Positions 59,643-64,000 of a DNA stretch of 64,000 bases are shown here, in pieces. The stretch is from Bacillota bacterium. GTDB taxonomy: Bacteria > Bacillota > Clostridia > Christensenellales > Pumilibacteraceae. The notes below the pieces were generated by a model. That model had not been told where the DNA came from. It saw nothing but the letters and a program-made list of their open reading frames with translations, and did no database searches. Numbering within the stretch: position 1 is the stretch's first letter; each line of letters starts with the position of its first letter. The stretch covers positions 1 through 64,000 of the forward strand of contig WRLT01000011.1 of the NCBI GenBank assembly GCA_009777485.1. Reading direction: 5' to 3'. Both the position numbers and the translations under genes were made by a program.

Positions 59643-59770
59643 CTAGCTGTTTCAAATTGAGTGCAAGTTGCGCAACAGTTAGCTTTTTTACGACTGCCGC
59701 GTACCTAGATGTACGCAAAGGAGTAAAAAAGCTAAGCGTAGCGCAAATCGCGCCAATTTGGAACAGCTAG
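59643..59770. repeat. 128-nt long hairpin element between convergent genes
   Basis: Outer arms CTAGCTGTTTCAAATTG (59643-59659) and CAATTTGGAACAGCTAG (59754-59770) differ at one position. Pairing continues imperfectly through TTGCGC and the perfect TTAGCTTTTTTAC/GTAAAAAAGCTAA and closes with GCGTAC-CTAGAT-GTACGC. The stop codon of the minus-strand gene lies in the right arm. Confidence 0.85.
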
Positions 59771-60315
59771 TTTCCGCAGCCGCTAAATAAGCCGCTAAAC
59801 CATCCGCCTACCATTTGAAAGAAATCGTAAATTTTAAATTCTTGCATCATACTTCTAAAAATAACGCCTAAGTTAAATCTATCCACATAAAAAATGGCGA
59901 TTACGGCAAACACGGCAATAATTGTCAGCACTACCAAAAACAATATGTTTAACAAACAGCCCTTAACCGATAGGGGACTTTTAAGCTTTCTAAGGCGCAT
60001 AGAAGGGTTTTGGCTTTCTTTAATGGCCTCTTCCATTTGCATCTGCTGCAGCTGTTCGGGAGACATCTGCGCCATAAGCTCTTCTTGCATAGCAGTAGGC
60101 TTAGGAATCGCAACCGAGATGTCCTTATCTTTTTTGCCTTTCTTGGCTTTTTTGCCCGGCATGGTATTGGGCATGGTATTAGGCATACCCGTAGGCGGCA
60201 TACCTGCGGCAGAGGTGGGGGGCATCATGCCCGGCTGACTGTACGCTGGCTGGCTGTACATCATGGTGTTCGGCATTGGTGCGGCCGTCGCTGTTGATTT
60301 GTCTTTCTTACCCAT
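59767..60315 (-). CDS. Pro/Met-rich membrane protein
   Basis: 182 aa. The N-terminal half is low-complexity, rich in Met, Pro, Thr and Gly (PMPNTMMYSQPAY, then PNTMPNTMPG), followed by a Lys-rich patch (KKAKKGKKDKD) and a helix with MAQMSPEQLQQMQME. One strong membrane helix (about 123-147) precedes an aromatic C-terminus (FQMVGGWFSGLFSGCGN). ATG 60315 has an AGGGAG site. No family recognised. Its TAG is inside the arm of a long inverted repeat. Confidence 0.78.
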   Translation of the reverse strand: MGKKDKSTATAAPMPNTMMYSQPAYSQPGMMPPTSAAGMPPTGMPNTMPNTMPGKKAKKGKKDKDISVAIPKPTAMQEELMAQMSPEQLQQMQMEEAIKESQNPSMRLRKLKSPLSVKGCLLNILFLVVLTIIAVFAVIAIFYVDRFNLGVIFRSMMQEFKIYDFFQMVGGWFSGLFSGCGN

Positions 60316-60442
60316 AAAGTGGCTCCCTGTTGTGGTTCATAAATTATTCATATTATATTTATAGTTTGTTCTCATTTTACCACATTTTTTTTATTTTGGC
60401 AAGTCTTTTTCAAAAATATTTTCAACAAAAAGCGTTAATAAC

Positions 60443-60471
60443 TTGATAATTTTTCGTTCTCGGTATATAAT
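60443..60471 (+). promoter_or_regulatory. cdaA promoter
   Basis: -35 TTGATA (60443-60448), 17-bp spacer, -10 TATAAT (60466-60471), about 44 nt before ATG 60516. Confidence 0.7.
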
Positions 60472-60515
60472 TAGTTGAAAACCCCGCATTTTTGGCGGTT
60501 TTTAGGATTTTTACT

Positions 60516-61415
60516 ATGTTTAACAATTTTTTTCTTACCGCACAAAGTGTAGACTTTTTCCAAAATATCTTGGAACAGTTCACATCTGGTCCTGAGCGCA
60601 TCGTAATCGGTATCGTAGATGTACTGCTTTTTTCTGTACTCATGTTTATCCTTTTTAAGTTTTTAAAGAAAAACCACGCGCAGCGGCTGATATTGGTTAT
60701 TATTCCTGTACTCTTGGTATCGGTAGTACTATCTTCGTCCGCGCTGGGCTTTCCTATCATGGGGCGTATTTTCCCTTATACCGTATTATTTGCAGTATTA
60801 GCCGTAATTATTTTATTTCCGTCCGAAATCAGAAGGGGATTATGGAAAATATCTTCACCGCGCGAACTGCGCGAAACATTTAACACCGCATACAATGTAT
60901 CAGACGAAGATATCAAAGACGCGATAGACGAAATGGTGCGCGCAATCATCAACATGGCTAAAAAAAATATAGGCGCATTAATGATTGTTGCGCCCGAAAA
61001 GCTGCCCACCCACATTTTAGAAAGCGGAACGTCCGTAGACGGAAAAATTTCGTCCTCATTGATAGAAACTATTTTTCATGTCAAAACGCCCCTGCATGAC
61101 GGCGCGATGTGCATTTTTGGAAACCGCATTATCGCGGCGGGCTGCTTTTTGCCGCTATCGCAAAACAACGCCCTAGATAAAGAGTTGGGTACGCGCCACC
61201 GCGCGGCTTTGGGCATAACCGAAATTTACAACGTATTTGCCGTAATCGTATCGGAGGAAACGGGTGTAATTTCTACCGCACGCGACGGACTGCTTACGCG
61301 CTACTACGATTCGGTTATGCTAACCGATGCCTTTATGCAGGTATACGGGCTTAAAGTTACGCCCGCATCAAGCGGTAAAAGAGCAGGCAGAGCCGCCAAA
61401 AAAAGAAAGCCGTAA
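60516..61415 (+). CDS. cdaA: Diadenylate cyclase CdaA
   Basis: 299 aa from ATG 60516, with TAGGA upstream. Three membrane helices (about 25-100) are followed by the DAC domain with DGAMCIFGNRIIAAGCFLPLS (DGA motif) and GTRHRAALGITE (RHR motif), which bind ATP and metal. It makes cyclic di-AMP, the essential messenger for osmolyte and wall homeostasis in Bacillota. A Lys/Arg-rich C-terminal tail ends the protein. Usually cdaR and glmM follow; here only a 58-codon gene with a single CdaR-like anchor helix follows after 71 nt. Confidence 0.96.
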   Translation: MFNNFFLTAQSVDFFQNILEQFTSGPERIVIGIVDVLLFSVLMFILFKFLKKNHAQRLILVIIPVLLVSVVLSSSALGFPIMGRIFPYTVLFAVLAVIILFPSEIRRGLWKISSPRELRETFNTAYNVSDEDIKDAIDEMVRAIINMAKKNIGALMIVAPEKLPTHILESGTSVDGKISSSLIETIFHVKTPLHDGAMCIFGNRIIAAGCFLPLSQNNALDKELGTRHRAALGITEIYNVFAVIVSEETGVISTARDGLLTRYYDSVMLTDAFMQVYGLKVTPASSGKRAGRAAKKRKP

Positions 61416-61486
61416 AATATACGTAAAGCATATCCGCGCCGAACACCGCACCTAAATAAAATAAATTATAATTAAAGAGGTCTGTT

Positions 61487-61663
61487 ATGGAAGAAAAATC
61501 CGCCGCACGCGAATATCCCCCCCGCGAGTCTAAGCCCGAACCGAAAAAGCAAAACGGCTTTATCAGGTTTTTAAAGTTTGTATTTGTTAAAGACATTGCG
61601 CTTAAAGCCGCCGCATTATTGACGGGCGCGGCTTTGTGGCTGCTGATAATCGGCTTAAGCTAG
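61487..61663 (+). CDS. 58-aa membrane peptide resembling the CdaR anchor
   Basis: ATG 61487 has AAAGAGG eight nt upstream. The N-terminal half is charged and Pro-rich (ESKPEPKKQNG). It then has FLKFVFVKDIALKAAALLTG running into one hydrophobic helix ending WLLIIGLS. The Lys-Ile/Ala-Leu pattern before an LLW-containing helix is like the N-terminal anchor of YbbR/CdaR, the CdaA regulator normally encoded here, but all YbbR repeats are absent. It is either a reduced CdaR or an unrelated small protein; position argues for the former. Confidence 0.7.
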   Translation: MEEKSAAREYPPRESKPEPKKQNGFIRFLKFVFVKDIALKAAALLTGAALWLLIIGLS

Positions 61664-61731
61664 GCTGACTCAAATTTGAAACAGCCCGACTGCTATAGTT
61701 TAAGATTTAAAAAAAAGGAAAAAAAATTATT

Positions 61732-62871
61732 ATGAATATACCTTGTAAGGCGGCGCAGTTTTTGCTGCCTGAAAAAAAAGTTGATTTACAAAAATGGGCG
61801 GTAATCGCGTGCGATCAGCACACATCCGACTTATCGTACTGGCAAAAGCTTACTGCCTACGTCGGCGGCGCGCCCAGTACGCTTAACTTAATTTTTCCCG
61901 AAGCGTATTTAGCAGAAGGGAAAGACGCAGGCGAAAACCGTGCTAAAAAAATCGCCGCACAGATGAACGATTATTTAAACAGCGGCATATTTTGTGCATA
62001 TGAGGGCATGGTTTTAGTAGAGCGGTTGGTTTCTAACGGCAAAACGCGCACAGGCATTTTACTGGCGGTAGACTTAGAGCAGTACGAGTATAAGGCGGGC
62101 ACTAAGCCGCTTATCCGCGCCAGCGAAGGAACCGTTTTAGAGCGCATACCGCCGCGCACCGCTGTGCGCCGCCGTTGTCCGTTAGAACTTCCGCACATCA
62201 TGCTGCTATACGATGACCCTAACGGCACCGTTTTAGCGGCGGCGCGGCAAGCAAAGCCCAAACCCGTCTTATACGATTTCACCCTAAATTTCGGCGGCGG
62301 AAAGATTCGCGGAACGCACCTTAAAAATACCGCGCCCGTATTAAGCGCGTTTGAGGCATTGCAAAGCAGTTCACGCGCACGCTGCGGCGAAGAGCTTTTG
62401 TTTGCGGTAGGCGACGGCAACCATTCGTTAGCGGCGGCAAAACAATGCTATGAAGAAGCCAAAGCGCAAGGACACGGAGAGGAATGTCGCTTTGCACTGT
62501 GCGAGGCAGTAAACCTATACGACGACGCGTTACAGTTCGAGCCGATTCACCGTTTGGTATTTACCGATAACCCTGCGCAGTTTGCGGCGGAAATCGCTAA
62601 AAATATGCCCGTTGACCCGATAGAGGCCGTTGCGTATACAGACGCATACATTAGTAAGGCGGGCTTAGAGGCGGATTACATTCACGGCGAGGAAAACCTA
62701 TTAAAGCTTGCCGCCCAACAAAATGCCGCGCCCGTATTATTAAAACCGATGGATAAAGCAGGCTTTTTTCCGTACATAGTACAAAACGGCAGCTTGCCTA
62801 AAAAAACCTTTTCTATGGGCGAGGCAGAGGATAAGCGTTATTATATAGAGGCCGCTACGATAAATGGATAA
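61732..62871 (+). CDS. DUF1015 family protein
   Basis: 379 aa, with AAAAAAGGAA before the ATG. Conserved blocks include WAVIACDQHTSDLSYW near residue 22, IPPRTAVRRRCPLELPHIMLLYDDP (about 140-165) and FAVGDGNHSLAAAKQCYEE (about 224-242). The family is common in anaerobes and often sits near serine biosynthesis genes; its activity is not known to me. The His-Ser and Asp residues of GDGNHSLA suggest a catalytic site. The next gene is aspartate kinase, after a dispersed repeat. Confidence 0.9.
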   Translation: MNIPCKAAQFLLPEKKVDLQKWAVIACDQHTSDLSYWQKLTAYVGGAPSTLNLIFPEAYLAEGKDAGENRAKKIAAQMNDYLNSGIFCAYEGMVLVERLVSNGKTRTGILLAVDLEQYEYKAGTKPLIRASEGTVLERIPPRTAVRRRCPLELPHIMLLYDDPNGTVLAAARQAKPKPVLYDFTLNFGGGKIRGTHLKNTAPVLSAFEALQSSSRARCGEELLFAVGDGNHSLAAAKQCYEEAKAQGHGEECRFALCEAVNLYDDALQFEPIHRLVFTDNPAQFAAEIAKNMPVDPIEAVAYTDAYISKAGLEADYIHGEENLLKLAAQQNAAPVLLKPMDKAGFFPYIVQNGSLPKKTFSMGEAEDKRYYIEAATING

Positions 62872-62873
62872 AA

Positions 62874-62995
62874 AATCCCCTTGTAGGCGCGACGCGGCGG
62901 CGATAGCCGCAAAAACACACCGTGTTTTAGCCAAAGCGGGGAGTGAGGAACGAACGACCCATTGCTGCCGACAGGCAGACGGGGTGGAAAGAAAA
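62874..62995. repeat. Composite dispersed repeat variant at 62.9 kb
   Basis: CCCCTTGTAGGCGCGACGCG, CGGCGATAGCCGCAAAAACA and CACCG match the middle of the 50-kb cluster; the right end has GACAGGCAGACGGGGTGGAA like the 8-kb copy. The TTCCCCTCTTGAGGGGTG palindrome is missing. Confidence 0.78.
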
Positions 62996-63012
62996 CTAAT
63001 TTCGGAGAATAT

Positions 63013-64000
63013 ATGAAAGTATTAAAATTCGGCGGCACAAGTATGGCAAACGCCGAAACCATAAAAAAAGTAGCAAAAATTATCAATCAAGACGAAAAGA
63101 ATAACCGCTTTATCGTAGTGTCCGCGCCAGGAAAGCGCGAAAAATCCGACACAAAGGTTACAGACCTTTTGTATGCGGCGTATAAGGATATCCATGTTTT
63201 TCCCGCAATTGAAAAACGCTTTAACGAACTTATCGCGGGGCTTGATTTAACGCTATTAAACTTATCCGAAGAATACAATATAATTAAAGCTAATATCGAG
63301 GGCGGCGCGTCCGCAGAGTATTTGGCGTCGCGCGGCGAATACCTTTCGGCTAAAATTTTAGCGGCGTATTTGGGCATAGAGTTTATCGACGCGGCCGAAT
63401 TGATTAAATTTGACGCAGACGGAAAATTCGATGCAGTTCAAACGCAGGCAGCCGCATCTAAACGCCTAAAAAAATCCGTGCGCGCAATTATTCCGGGTTT
63501 TTACGGAAAAGACACATCGGGCGAAATTAAAACCTTTTCGCGCGGAGGTTCGGATATCAGCGGCGCGATTATCGCCCGCGCCGTTTCCGCCGATATTTAC
63601 GAAAACTGGACAGACGTAGACGGCTTTATGGTGTGCGACCCCCGTACCGTGCCGAACGCAGAAATTATCGATGTACTTACCTATAAAGAGTTGCGCGAGC
63701 TTTCATACATGGGCGCAAGCGTACTGCACTCCGAATCAATTTTTCCCGTGCGCGAGGCGGATATTCCCATTCATATCCGCAACACGTTTAACCCCGCCGC
63801 CAAAGGTACGCTGATAGTACCTACCAAAAAATATTTTGACGGTTTATACGCGCGTTCCTCCCGCACGGTAACGGGCATCGCGGGCGAAAAAGGCTTTATT
63901 GCCCTAACGCTGGAAAAGTCTATGATGAATGTCGAGGTAGGCTTTGCTAAACGGGTATTAGAGGTGCTGGAAAAACACGGTATTTCTATCGAGCATATGC
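63013..64000 (+). CDS. lysC: Aspartate kinase (partial, runs off the window)
   Basis: At least 329 codons from ATG 63013 (CGGAG upstream), open to the window end. The N-terminal KFGGTSMANAETIKKVA and FIVVSAPGKREK are diagnostic, with GFYG and FSRGGSDISGAIIARAV (amino-acid kinase fold), WTDVDGFMVCDPRTVP and YMGASVLHSESIFPV. An ACT domain starts near residue 290 (GFIALTLEKSMMNVEVGF). It catalyses the first step to lysine, threonine and methionine, and the ACT part implies feedback control. No lysine riboswitch is visible in the 140-nt upstream gap. Confidence 0.95.
   Translation, partial: MKVLKFGGTSMANAETIKKVAKIINQDEKNNRFIVVSAPGKREKSDTKVTDLLYAAYKDIHVFPAIEKRFNELIAGLDLTLLNLSEEYNIIKANIEGGASAEYLASRGEYLSAKILAAYLGIEFIDAAELIKFDADGKFDAVQTQAAASKRLKKSVRAIIPGFYGKDTSGEIKTFSRGGSDISGAIIARAVSADIYENWTDVDGFMVCDPRTVPNAEIIDVLTYKELRELSYMGASVLHSESIFPVREADIPIHIRNTFNPAAKGTLIVPTKKYFDGLYARSSRTVTGIAGEKGFIALTLEKSMMNVEVGFAKRVLEVLEKHGISIEHM

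Noticed and set aside
62872-63012. Lysine riboswitch before aspartate kinase
   Set aside because: The gap is only 141 nt and is almost entirely a dispersed repeat; none of the lysine-aptamer core elements are visible.

Overview
The window looks like a low-to-mid GC chromosome segment of an uncultured anaerobic member of the Bacillota (Clostridia-like). The evidence is SepF, PyrR, a CdaA-type diadenylate cyclase, VanW, LspA, a DUF421/DUF4363 pair, a PanT-like ECF component with type III pantothenate kinase, GatB, and a trimeric [FeFe]-hydrogenase of the HydABC (NADH/ferredoxin) type. Assignment below class is not possible from the sequence alone.

Layout. 1-434 is the 3' end of a 23S rRNA gene with no 5S behind it. 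0.67-5.3 kb holds a VanW protein and three poorly characterised membrane proteins. 5.4-18.9 kb carries three exported or anchored peptidase-like proteins (a subtilase, a Cys/His peptidase-like protein with leucine-rich repeats, and a papain-like protease). Among them lie a radical-SAM/SPASM enzyme translationally coupled to a small precursor-like lipopeptide with two GGAG[SA]WYES repeats, a DMP19 protein, tRNA-Ser(GCT) and a FtsX-type permease. 19-26.7 kb is one 2564-residue lipoprotein of Ig-like and GLUG-like beta-helix domains. 27.1-28.7 kb is a RelB/YafQ toxin-antitoxin pair plus a CbrC-family protein, between two copies of a palindromic repeat array that also abuts tRNA-Leu(CAG).

29-48.6 kb is mostly core metabolism and information processing. 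mutY and aspS diverge; then come a structured-RNA candidate in front of a Cys/Gly-rich micropeptide, the pantothenate genes, the hydrogenase operon, ATP-grasp and YggS proteins, and the run sepF-lspA-pseudouridine synthase-pyrR-gatA-like-gatB. 48.6-50 kb is a minimal Ku plus ligase NHEJ pair. 50.5-56.5 kb holds two tandem paralogous lipoproteins. 56.7-64 kb has mtnN, DUF421/DUF4363, holA, cdaA with a tiny CdaR-like partner, DUF1015 and the start of an aspartate kinase.

Three genome-wide habits stand out. First, at least eight genes start 6-8 nt downstream of a well-formed -10 box with a -35 box 17-18 bp upstream, which predicts leaderless mRNAs. Second, intergenic spaces are filled by modular palindromic arrays, long hairpins overlapping stop codons, and a composite dispersed repeat containing TTCCCCTCTTGAGGGGTG. 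Third, the surface proteome is rich in repeat-built lipoproteins. The best candidate for an undescribed system is the radical-SAM/WYES-repeat lipopeptide operon at 9.0-9.35 kb. The catalytically stripped GatA-like protein next to an intact GatB and the structured RNA before the micropeptide follow.
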